This document shows, piece by piece, positions 8,813 to 16,067 of a DNA stretch of 64,000 nt. Numbering within the stretch: the first letter of the stretch is position 1; the number at the start of each line of letters is the position of its first letter. This stretch comes from Dyella_A ginsengisoli (GTDB lineage: Bacteria; Pseudomonadota; Gammaproteobacteria; Xanthomonadales; Rhodanobacteraceae), in NCBI RefSeq assembly GCF_044904665.1, contig NZ_JADIKM010000004.1:248001-312000 (forward strand), given 5' to 3'. The position numbers were made by a program, and so were the translations under genes. Below the pieces are notes generated by a model, which was not told the DNA's origin, searched no databases, and worked only from the letters and a program-made list of their open reading frames with translations.

Positions 8813-9604
8813 GTGGACGAACACAAAGCCGGCAGCCTGGCCTGCGTGGGCGTGGGGATGATGCTGGGCGCGCACCTGACGCCGCGGGCGCGCAGCCACA
8901 TCCAGCAGGCGGACGTGGTGTTCGTGCTGGTCGCCGACGCGCTGATGGAGGAGTGGGTGCGCCGGATGAATCCCGACGTGCGCAGCCTGCAGCCGTTCTA
9001 TCGCGAGGGCAGCTCGCGCATGCGCAGCTACCGGGGCATGGTCGAGGCGATGCTGGCCGAAGTGCGCGCCGGCAAGCGGGTGTGCGGGGCGTTCTATGGG
9101 CATCCGGGCGTGTTTGCGTGGGTGCCGCACAAGGCCATCGAAACGGCACGCGGCGAGGGTTATCCGGCGCGGATGGAAGGAGGCATTTCCGCCGAGGATT
9201 GCCTGTATGCCGATCTGGGCATCGATCCAGGCAAGACGGGGTGCCAGCACTACGAAGCCACGCAGTTCATGCTGTACCGCCGCCGCGTGGACACGGCCGC
9301 CTGGCTGGTGCTGTGGCAGGTTGGCCTGGCGGGCGATCGTTCGCTGAAGCATTTCTCCACCGGTGACGCGCATCGCCAGGTGCTGGTGGACGTCCTGGCC
9401 GAACACTATCCGCTCGACCACGAGGTGCTCGTCTACCGTGCGTCGTCGCTTGCGGTCGACCGGTTTCGGGCCGACCGCATGGTACTGGCCGCGCTTCCGC
9501 ACGCCGTGCTGACTCCCAGCGACACCCTGGTGGTGCCGCCGGCGATGGCCATGGAAAAGAACGAGGCCGTCATCGCCCGCCTTGCCGCGCTGGATGCTGC
9601 CTGA
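8813..9604 (+). CDS. borosin-type peptide alpha-N-methyltransferase (SonM/OphMA-like)
   Basis: A 263-aa SAM-dependent enzyme of the tetrapyrrole-methylase fold, matching the stand-alone borosin methyltransferases (SonM of Shewanella; the OphMA enzyme domain of fungi) that methylate backbone amides of a ribosomal peptide. It begins GSLACVGVGMMLGA, has the SAM-site segment FYGHPGVFAW (94-103) and the family block GISAEDCLYADLGIDPG (124-140). Tyr63, Arg69, Tyr73 and Tyr95 have the same spacing (6, 10 and 32 residues from the first Tyr) as the OphMA catalytic set Tyr66/Arg72/Tyr76/Tyr98, recalled from the literature. The GTG at 8813 follows a GGGGGAG site; upstream ATGs lack one. No precursor is fused to its C-terminus, so it is of the split type. 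Confidence 0.88.
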   Translation: MDEHKAGSLACVGVGMMLGAHLTPRARSHIQQADVVFVLVADALMEEWVRRMNPDVRSLQPFYREGSSRMRSYRGMVEAMLAEVRAGKRVCGAFYGHPGVFAWVPHKAIETARGEGYPARMEGGISAEDCLYADLGIDPGKTGCQHYEATQFMLYRRRVDTAAWLVLWQVGLAGDRSLKHFSTGDAHRQVLVDVLAEHYPLDHEVLVYRASSLAVDRFRADRMVLAALPHAVLTPSDTLVVPPAMAMEKNEAVIARLAALDAA

Positions 9605-9767
9605 TGGCTGGCGTCACCCGGTAAATGCTGGGTTCGGAGCGTGTTTGTGCATCGCGGATATCCCTGACGGCCCCCTGTTGATTAAAGCTATGATCCGGTG
9701 ATGCCGATTTGTCTTCGGCTGGCGTGTGTTGCTGGCGTGGCGCATTTTCCCGGGGGGAAGTTTCACG
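9605..9767 (+). promoter_or_regulatory. spacer before the putative borosin precursor, possible promoter
   Basis: This 163-base gap is more AT-rich than its surroundings around 9680-9700 and carries TATGAT (9689-9694), a good -10 match. A weak TGACGG lies about 18 bases upstream as a possible -35. The precursor could thus be transcribed separately from the methyltransferase. A strong ribosome site (a run of Gs then AAG, about 9751-9759) ends about 8 bases before the ATG at 9768. No hairpin terminator is visible after the methyltransferase stop. Confidence 0.35.
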
Positions 9768-10037
9768 ATGGACGTCATTGATGCACTCGAGCATCTGGGT
9801 GAAGCGGCTTGCTGGAATGTCGCCCAGGCATCGGGTGCCGAGTCAGGCCGTGCATCGGCCGTGCATGCATCCATAGCCTCCGTGTCGGCCTCGGTTTGGG
9901 ATGTCGCAATGTTGCGCGCGCTGGAAGGCGAGCGTCTGCATGTAAATGTCACGCCGGCCGAAGAAGACGAAGAAGGCGACGAAGACACTCCTGAGAAAGA
10001 GGGCGTGTCCGCGCGGGATCGACATCCGGCCGGATGA
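9768..10037 (+). CDS. putative split-borosin precursor peptide
   Basis: An 89-aa acidic protein with no homologue I can name. Its layout is that of a split-borosin substrate. The N-terminal helical part (MDVIDALEHLGEAAC...) ends in WDVAMLRALEG (44-54), which lines up with the GDMEKLKTLSG end of the SonA binding domain (recalled). A short beta-like stretch RLHVNVTPA (56-64) follows, where SonA has its methylated core, and then an acidic tail (EEDEEGDEDTPEKEG). Start: ATG 9768 after a very strong GGGGGGAAG site. It sits 163 bases behind the methyltransferase. Its stop overlaps an ATG of the next frame. An unrelated small acidic protein remains possible; methylation of the peptide is inferred. 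Confidence 0.65.
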   Translation: MDVIDALEHLGEAACWNVAQASGAESGRASAVHASIASVSASVWDVAMLRALEGERLHVNVTPAEEDEEGDEDTPEKEGVSARDRHPAG

Positions 10038-10066
10038 TCCAGGACGCAGGGAGCGGGCGGATCACC

Positions 10067-11857
10067 ATGGACATCGGCTGGCGCCAGACAGGGCAGAGGA
10101 TTTTTCGCGGGCTTGCCCTGATCTTTCTGCTGACTGCGGTTTGCCCGTCCCTGAACGCCGCATCGGACTCGGCGCCACGCGCTGTCGCACAGCTTGAACA
10201 AGCCGAGGCGCTGCGGCTCACCGACCACGCCGCGTTCATGCGGCTGCTCCGCACCATGGATGCCGGGCAGGCGGCGATGACCGCGGACCAGCGCTGGCAC
10301 CTCAAGTACCTGCACGGCTGGCAGGACGATTACCAGGGCGATCATGCATCCGCCGTCACCCTGTTCCGGCAGATCCTTGCCCAATGCCCAGACGCGAAGC
10401 TACGCTTTCGCGCCCGCGCCACCCTGATCAATTCGCTCAACACCACGCGCCAGTTCGAACCTGCCTATCGCGAGCTGGATCAGCTGATGCGCGATCTCCC
10501 CGGCATCACAGATCCCGCCGTGCGTTACCAGGGGTTGGCTGAAGCTTCGATGTTGCTCAACCTTGCGGGGCAGTCCGATCTGGCCGAGCAGTTGGCGCGG
10601 CAGATGTTCCAGACAATACCGCCGGGCCAGAGCATCTGCCTTGCCCAGGTCCGGCTGCTGGACGCGCTGGTTCTGGCGGCCCGCATCAAGGCGGACGATC
10701 CGGCCTTCCCGCAGGGGATCGAGGCCTGCCTCAAGGATCATCAGGTGCTTCTTTCCGACCTGATCCGCATCCAGCACGTCGATGCGCTGGTGCGGGAAGG
10801 TCGCATGGTGGAGGCCTTGCACCAGCTGCTGACGTTCCATGACGAGGTGCTCGGGCTCGGCTATGCCCAGTTCACCGTGGACTGGGATTCCACCCTGGCC
10901 AGCGCCCTGTACCGCACCGGCAGATATGCCGAAGCGGCCCGCTATGCCAGCGAGGGCTTGCCGAAGCGTCCGTGGGAGAACCCCAGCGGCGCGATTGCCA
11001 AGGCATACCGTGTGCTCTACCGCGTGGCCAAGCAGCAGGGCGACATGGCCACCGCGCTTGCGTGGCACGAGAAATACATGGATGCGGAAAAGCGCCAGCT
11101 CGACGCTGCCAGCGCATCGTCGCTGGCTTACCAGCGCGTCCGGCAGGAGGTGGCGGCCAAGGAACGCGAGTTGAAGGGATCCACCGACGAGAACCGCATC
11201 CTGCAGCTGCAGCAGGCGTTGGATCGCAAGGCGGTGGAGACCAGCCGGCTCTACATTGCGCTGCTGATCGTGGCGCTTGCATCGGTAGGATTCTGGCTGT
11301 TCCGGCTCAGCCGCTCGCACCAGCGCTACATGCGAATGGCGCGCCACGACGGCCTCACCGGCATCTTCAACCGCCAGCATTTCGTGGAGCAGGCCGAACG
11401 CATGCTGGCCTCGGCCCAGCGCGAAGGGAGTCACCTGTGCCTGCTGCTGATGGATCTGGATCACTTCAAGCTGATCAACGATGCCCACGGGCACGGCTTC
11501 GGTGATCTGGTGCTCAAGCGCGCCGTGGCGGTGTGCCACGACCATCTGCGCAAGAACGACATCTTCGGCCGTCTCGGCGGGGAGGAATTCGGCATCCTGT
11601 TGCCGGATTGCACGCTGGCCAACGTGAGCGCGCGGGCCGAAGCCATCCGCATCACCATCGCGGAAACCTCCGACGACGAGGACACGCGCGGCGTGATGAT
11701 TTCCGCCAGCCTGGGCGTGGCGTCCACCGAGCACGCCGGGTACGACCTGCAGCAGCTGATGGCCGATGCGGACCATGCGCTGTATCGCGCCAAGCGGGGT
11801 GGCCGCAATCGCGTCGTGCTCGATGTAGTGGAGCTCGGCGAACGGGCCGCGAGCTGA
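10067..11857 (+). CDS. TPR-domain diguanylate cyclase with periplasmic sensor
   Basis: About 596 aa. A signal peptide or anchor (MDIGWRQTGQRIFRGLALIFLL) is followed by a roughly 350-residue alpha-helical, TPR-like periplasmic domain, a coiled-coil with repeated Leu/Gln (LQLQQALDRKA), a transmembrane segment (ALLIVALASVGFWLF) and a GGDEF domain with GGEEF at 504-508, consistent with c-di-GMP synthesis. Start: ATG 10067 follows a GGGCGG stretch; an in-frame ATG at 10034 overlaps the stop of the putative borosin precursor (ATGA), so translational coupling with either start is possible. It shares domain order and many residues with the following gene, so the two are tandem paralogues. Confidence 0.85.
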   Translation: MDIGWRQTGQRIFRGLALIFLLTAVCPSLNAASDSAPRAVAQLEQAEALRLTDHAAFMRLLRTMDAGQAAMTADQRWHLKYLHGWQDDYQGDHASAVTLFRQILAQCPDAKLRFRARATLINSLNTTRQFEPAYRELDQLMRDLPGITDPAVRYQGLAEASMLLNLAGQSDLAEQLARQMFQTIPPGQSICLAQVRLLDALVLAARIKADDPAFPQGIEACLKDHQVLLSDLIRIQHVDALVREGRMVEALHQLLTFHDEVLGLGYAQFTVDWDSTLASALYRTGRYAEAARYASEGLPKRPWENPSGAIAKAYRVLYRVAKQQGDMATALAWHEKYMDAEKRQLDAASASSLAYQRVRQEVAAKERELKGSTDENRILQLQQALDRKAVETSRLYIALLIVALASVGFWLFRLSRSHQRYMRMARHDGLTGIFNRQHFVEQAERMLASAQREGSHLCLLLMDLDHFKLINDAHGHGFGDLVLKRAVAVCHDHLRKNDIFGRLGGEEFGILLPDCTLANVSARAEAIRITIAETSDDEDTRGVMISASLGVASTEHAGYDLQQLMADADHALYRAKRGGRNRVVLDVVELGERAAS

Positions 11858-12073
11858 CCACCACCCCGCTCCGCTTCCGAACGCTTTCGGATCGATCACG
11901 CCGCAGAGCCACAAGTTTTCCATCGACCGGCCGATAGTGTGGGGCAGCCGGCGCCTGTTCGACCTCTCGCAATCCGGAACCCACTGCTCCATGCTCGGAC
12001 GGGGCCGGGGGCGGCACTGTGGCGAATTGTCGAACGACGGCGAGCCGCGCGGGCAGGACAGGGCAGGTGCGAC
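11858..12073 (+). other. spacer between tandem GGDEF genes with weak hairpin
   Basis: This 216-base spacer contains a small perfect hairpin, TCCGAA-cgct-TTCGGA (11876-11891), without a T tract, so at most a weak terminator. No promoter with confident -35 and -10 boxes and no other gene is seen. Confidence 0.3.
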
Positions 12074-13951
12074 ATGGATCCAGCGAACGATTCCAAGCGG
12101 GCACTTCAGCCAAGCGCCGGGCGTCCTCGCAGTCGAGTCGATGCCGCAGGCAGGGGATCCCCGGCGGGACATCCCCGGTTGCCACGGCCGATGTGGGTGC
12201 TGGCGGCGGCACTGGCGTGTGCGACGCCGACGCATGCGCAAACCACCGTCCCCGCGACTGAACTCATCGCCCGTGCCGAGCAGCAGCGGACCGCCGACAA
12301 CGCCGGGTTCCGCGCCAGCCTGGCGCAACTGGATGCTTCCCGGCAGGCGCTGACCGAGCCGCAGAAGTGGCACCTGCGCTATCTGCACGCCTGGCAACAG
12401 GATTTCGGCGGCGACATCGAGGGTGCCCAGCGCAACCTGCGCGAGATCATCGCGCAGGCGCCCGATCCGCTGATCCGCTTCCGCGCCCGCACCACACTGC
12501 TCAACACGATGGCGCTGACCCGGCACTACGAGGACGCCTACCGCGAGCTGGACCTGCTGATGCAGGAGATGCCGCAGGTGCAAGACCTGGCAGCGCGCTT
12601 TCAGGCCTTGGCCGAGGCGGCACAATTGATGACGGCGGCGGGGCAATACGATCTCTCGCTGCGTTTCGTCGATCAGATGCTCGCCAATCGTCCGCCCGGC
12701 GCAGGCCTCTGCCGCGCACGTTTCAATGCCGAACATGCCCGATACCGCCGCGGTGGGTTGAAGTCCAACGATGCAGGTTTTGCGGAAGCGATCGGTCTGT
12801 GCGAGGCGGAGGGGGAGACGGGCTTCGCCAACCAATTGCGTTGCGACATTGCCGAGATGCTGATCAGCCAGCACGAGGCCGCCGCTGCCATTGTCCTGCT
12901 GCGTCGCCACCTGCCCGAAGTGGAGCGCTTCGGCTACAAGCGGCAGATGGCACATTTCAAGGCGCTCCTCGCCCAGGCATTGCTGGCCGAAGGGCAGTGG
13001 GGAGCGGCGCGAAGCAGCGCGCTGGCCGCCATCGACGACGGCCGTGGGGACGGCATCAGCGAGCCGCTGGCCATCGCCTACCAGGTGCTTTACGCCGTGG
13101 CGCACCGCGCGGGCAACGACACCGAGGCGCTGGCCTGGTACCAGAAATACAGCGAGGCGGAGCGGGCTTACCTCGATGACGCCAGCGCGCAGGCACAGGC
13201 TTATCAGCGCGTGCATCTGCGGCTGGCCGAGCGCCGGCGCGAAGCGGAGGCGCTGGGCAGCCGCAACCGCATCCTGCAGTTGCAACAGTCGCTGGATCGC
13301 AAGGCGATGCAGGCGAGCGGGCTGTTGATCGCACTGCTGCTCACGCTGCTGGCGTCGGTAGCGTTCTGGGTGTTTCGCCTGAAGCGCTCGCAGCGGCGAT
13401 TCATGCGGCTGGCGCGCCACGACGGGCTCACCGGCATCTTCAATCGCCAGCATTTCGTCGAGTGTGCGGAGGAGGTGCTGGCGGCGGCCTCGCTGCGGCA
13501 CGAGCCCGCTTGCCTGATCCTGTTCGATCTGGACCATTTCAAGCAGATCAACGACGCGCACGGCCATCTGGTCGGCGACAGGGTGCTGCGCCGCACGGCC
13601 GAGGTATGCCGACAGCAGCTGCGGCGGAACGACATCTTCGGCCGGCTCGGCGGCGAGGAGTTCGGCATCCTGCTGCCGGGCTGTGCGGTGGATACGGTGA
13701 TGGCGCGCGCCGAAGCGATCCGCGCCGCGATCGCCAGCACGTCCGACGAACGGGACCTGCGCGACGTGACGGTATCGGCCAGCCTGGGCATCGCCGGGAC
13801 CCGCGATGCGGGTTACGACCTGCGCCAGCTGATGGCCGACGCCGACGACGCCCTGTACCGGGCCAAGCATGCCGGCCGCAACCAGGTGGTGATCGCCAGC
13901 CCGTTCTGCGACGAGCCGGAGTCGGCCGGGGCAGTCTCGCCGGCTCGGTAG
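12074..13951 (+). CDS. TPR-domain diguanylate cyclase, paralogue of preceding gene
   Basis: About 625 aa with the same order as its neighbour: export signal (MWVLAAALACATPTHAQ, well inside the protein), helical TPR-like periplasmic domain, coiled-coil (LQLQQSLDRKAMQASG), transmembrane helix and GGDEF domain. GGEEF is at 526-530, so cyclase activity is expected. The ATG at 12074 has an AGGT-type site; a start at 12191 would begin right at the signal peptide but lacks a good ribosome site. The arrangement suggests a recent local duplication followed by divergence of the sensor part, since the GGDEF halves are closer to each other than the N-terminal halves. Confidence 0.83.
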   Translation: MDPANDSKRALQPSAGRPRSRVDAAGRGSPAGHPRLPRPMWVLAAALACATPTHAQTTVPATELIARAEQQRTADNAGFRASLAQLDASRQALTEPQKWHLRYLHAWQQDFGGDIEGAQRNLREIIAQAPDPLIRFRARTTLLNTMALTRHYEDAYRELDLLMQEMPQVQDLAARFQALAEAAQLMTAAGQYDLSLRFVDQMLANRPPGAGLCRARFNAEHARYRRGGLKSNDAGFAEAIGLCEAEGETGFANQLRCDIAEMLISQHEAAAAIVLLRRHLPEVERFGYKRQMAHFKALLAQALLAEGQWGAARSSALAAIDDGRGDGISEPLAIAYQVLYAVAHRAGNDTEALAWYQKYSEAERAYLDDASAQAQAYQRVHLRLAERRREAEALGSRNRILQLQQSLDRKAMQASGLLIALLLTLLASVAFWVFRLKRSQRRFMRLARHDGLTGIFNRQHFVECAEEVLAAASLRHEPACLILFDLDHFKQINDAHGHLVGDRVLRRTAEVCRQQLRRNDIFGRLGGEEFGILLPGCAVDTVMARAEAIRAAIASTSDERDLRDVTVSASLGIAGTRDAGYDLRQLMADADDALYRAKHAGRNQVVIASPFCDEPESAGAVSPAR

Positions 13952-14026
13952 CTCATCGTCGGCACGCGCGTATGCCGCCGGGCACTCTGGCAGAATCGGA
14001 CGTCCATCCGTCCAAAGGGAATGCCC

Positions 14027-15313
14027 ATGCCTCGTGCCGAATCCGCGCCGGCCACGTCGACCCGCCGCGTGCTGTTCGCCAGCCTGATCGGCACCACCAT
14101 CGAGTTTTTCGATTTCTACATCTACGCCACCGCGGCGGTGCTGGTATTTCCGGCGCTGTTTTTCCCCTCGTCGGATGCCACCTCGGCGACGCTGCAGTCG
14201 CTGGCCACGTTCGCGCTGGCGTTCTTCGCGCGGCCGGTGGGCTCGGCGGTGTTCGGCCACTTCGGCGACCGCATCGGGCGCAAGGCCACGCTGGTGGCCG
14301 CCTTGCTGACGATGGGCATCTCCACGGTCACCATCGGAGTGCTGCCCACCTACGCCAGCATCGGCGTGGCGGCACCGGCGCTGTTGGCGCTGTGCCGATT
14401 CGGGCAAGGGCTGGGGCTGGGCGGCGAGTGGGGCGGGGCGGTGCTGCTGGCGATCGAGAACGCGCCGCCGGGCAAGCGCGCGTGGTTCGGCATGTTTCCG
14501 CAGCTCGGCGCGCCGATCGGTTTCTTCCTCTCCACCGGCCTGTTCCTGTGGCTGACCCAGGGCATCGGCGAGGCGGCGTTCCTCGCCTGGGGCTGGCGGG
14601 TGCCGTTCCTGGCCAGCGCGGTGCTGGTGGCAGTGGGCCTGTGGATGCGCCTGAAGCTGCACGAGACGCCCGCCTTCGCCCGTGCCATGGAGCATCACGA
14701 GCGCGAGCGGCTGCCGATGCTGGCGGTGGTGACGCGCCACACGCGCGCGCTGATCGCCGGCACCTTCGTGGCGCTGGCGACCTTCGTGCTGTTCTACCTG
14801 ATGACCGTGTTCAGCCTCAGCTGGGCCACCAGCCGCCTGGGCTACTCGCGCGAGGAGTTCCTGCTGCTGCAGATGGTGGGCGTGCTGTTTTTCGCGGTGA
14901 CGATTCCGCTGTCGGCGTGGCTGGCGGACCGCCGCGGCGCGCGCTTCATGATGGTGCTGTCCACCGTGCTGATCCTGGCGTTCGGTCTGGTTTTCGCGCC
15001 GCTGTTCGCCGCCGGCAGCGCGCCGCGGGTGCTGCTGTTCCTCGCGTTGGGGCTGGGCGTGATGGGGCTGACCTACGGGCCGCTGGGCACCGTGCTGGCG
15101 CGGCTGTTTCCGGTGCCGGTGCGCTATACCGGCGCGTCGCTGGCGTTCAACCTGGCCGGCATCTTCGGTGCCTCGCTGGCGCCGTATCTGGCGACGTGGC
15201 TGGCGGCTCACCACGGGCTGGCGTCGGTGGGCTATTACCTCGCCGGCTCGGCGCTGCTGACCCTGCTCGCGTTGTGGGCGATGCCGGCCGCTGCGCCCGA
15301 CGCGCAGGCTTGA
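14027..15313 (+). CDS. MHS-family major facilitator transporter
   Basis: A 428-aa inner-membrane proton symporter of the metabolite:H+ symporter group (ProP/ShiA/KgtP relatives). Signature segments are GTTIEFFDFYIYATAA at the first helix, the loop motif GHFGDRIGRK between helices 2 and 3, and RFGQGLGLGGEWGGAVLLAIENAP, all typical of MHS proteins. Twelve hydrophobic segments are visible. Two ATGs are close: AAAGGGA (14014-14020) directly abuts the first (14021), leaving no spacing, but is 6 bases from the second (14027), so the latter is chosen. The substrate (an organic acid or osmolyte) cannot be told. Confidence 0.87.
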   Translation: MPRAESAPATSTRRVLFASLIGTTIEFFDFYIYATAAVLVFPALFFPSSDATSATLQSLATFALAFFARPVGSAVFGHFGDRIGRKATLVAALLTMGISTVTIGVLPTYASIGVAAPALLALCRFGQGLGLGGEWGGAVLLAIENAPPGKRAWFGMFPQLGAPIGFFLSTGLFLWLTQGIGEAAFLAWGWRVPFLASAVLVAVGLWMRLKLHETPAFARAMEHHERERLPMLAVVTRHTRALIAGTFVALATFVLFYLMTVFSLSWATSRLGYSREEFLLLQMVGVLFFAVTIPLSAWLADRRGARFMMVLSTVLILAFGLVFAPLFAAGSAPRVLLFLALGLGVMGLTYGPLGTVLARLFPVPVRYTGASLAFNLAGIFGASLAPYLATWLAAHHGLASVGYYLAGSALLTLLALWAMPAAAPDAQA

Positions 15314-15488
15314 ACGACCCTCGCTGCAGCGTCACCAGGGAGGCGGCGGCCGAGGATGGCGCCGCGTCGCCGCCCGGTGCCATGCGCTTGCGATGCGCAC
15401 TGTGCGGCACCATCTTTGGATCACAGGGTGAGTTTCATTCGGCCCTCCGCCGGCAGGCGGGGCCGGAAACGCGATACGGAGACAGGCC

Positions 15489-15755
15489 ATGGCAACCGGT
15501 TGGGCCGGCGACGGCGCCGTACAGGACCAGATCGACGCGACGGTGAGCGATGCCGTGCAGCGTGCGCGCCAGCAGCTGCGCCACGGCCCCGGGCTGGAGC
15601 GCTGCGAAGAGTGCGATGCGCCGATTCCCGCCGCGCGGCGCAAGGCCGTGCCCGGCGTACGGCTGTGCGTGACCTGCCAGGCCGCGCACGACGACGACCA
15701 GCGCGCCGCCGGCCTGTACAACCGGCGCGGCAGCAAGGACAGCCAGCTGCGCTGA
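15489..15755 (+). CDS. DksA/TraR C4-type zinc finger protein
   Basis: An 88-aa cytosolic protein of the short DksA/TraR class (YbiI-like). Four cysteines, C39, C42, C60 and C63 (CEEC and CVTC), form the zinc finger. The N-terminal helix is short, so it lacks most of the long coiled-coil that DksA inserts into the RNA polymerase secondary channel. A GGAGACAGG site precedes the ATG. It is likely a regulator of transcription or a paralogue of unknown role. Confidence 0.85.
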   Translation: MATGWAGDGAVQDQIDATVSDAVQRARQQLRHGPGLERCEECDAPIPAARRKAVPGVRLCVTCQAAHDDDQRAAGLYNRRGSKDSQLR

Positions 15756-16067
15756 GCGCCTGCGAATCATCCCCTCCAGCACCACGGAGACAGGGATCTC
15801 GACGCGTGGCGCGCGAATCATGATTTCAGCCATCCCCTCTCACGGAGATCCGACCCCTGCCGTAAGGGTCTCGCGTTGCGCTCACCGCGTTGCACACCCG
15901 GCGCCGGGACTCTCGCAAGGCGTGCAGGCGACCGCGGTCCGCTCTCGGGGAGCGGTCGCACGCCATATTGCAGCGCGCATTTACGCAGCGGTACGTAAAC
16001 GTTTACATTCCCGCGGTCCCTGATCCGGGCGACGGCTCGCCGACGCCCGCTACCCCGCGGAGAATCG
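15756..16067 (+). other. regulatory gap before beta-glucosidase
   Basis: About 312 bases without a gene. Its one clear element is the LacI-type palindrome at 15995-16006. Upstream of that I see no confident promoter boxes, hairpin or small gene. Confidence 0.5.
15995..16006. promoter_or_regulatory. perfect 12-bp palindrome, probable LacI/GalR-family operator
   Basis: GTAAACGTTTAC is a perfect palindrome with the central CG and half-site form typical of LacI/GalR-family operators, ending about 62 bases before the beta-glucosidase start. The position fits repression relieved by a sugar. No LacI-family regulator gene is in the window. Confidence 0.6.

Noticed and set aside
9675..9694. TTGATT followed closely by TATGAT as a sigma-70 promoter
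   Set aside because: The two boxes are only 5 bases apart, so they cannot form a promoter together; TATGAT was kept only as a possible -10 with a different -35.
10400..15214. Very long open frame on the minus strand (1604 codons) opposite the GGDEF and MHS genes
   Set aside because: Composition is Arg/Gln/His-rich with no domain. It is antisense to clear genes and results from high GC at third positions.
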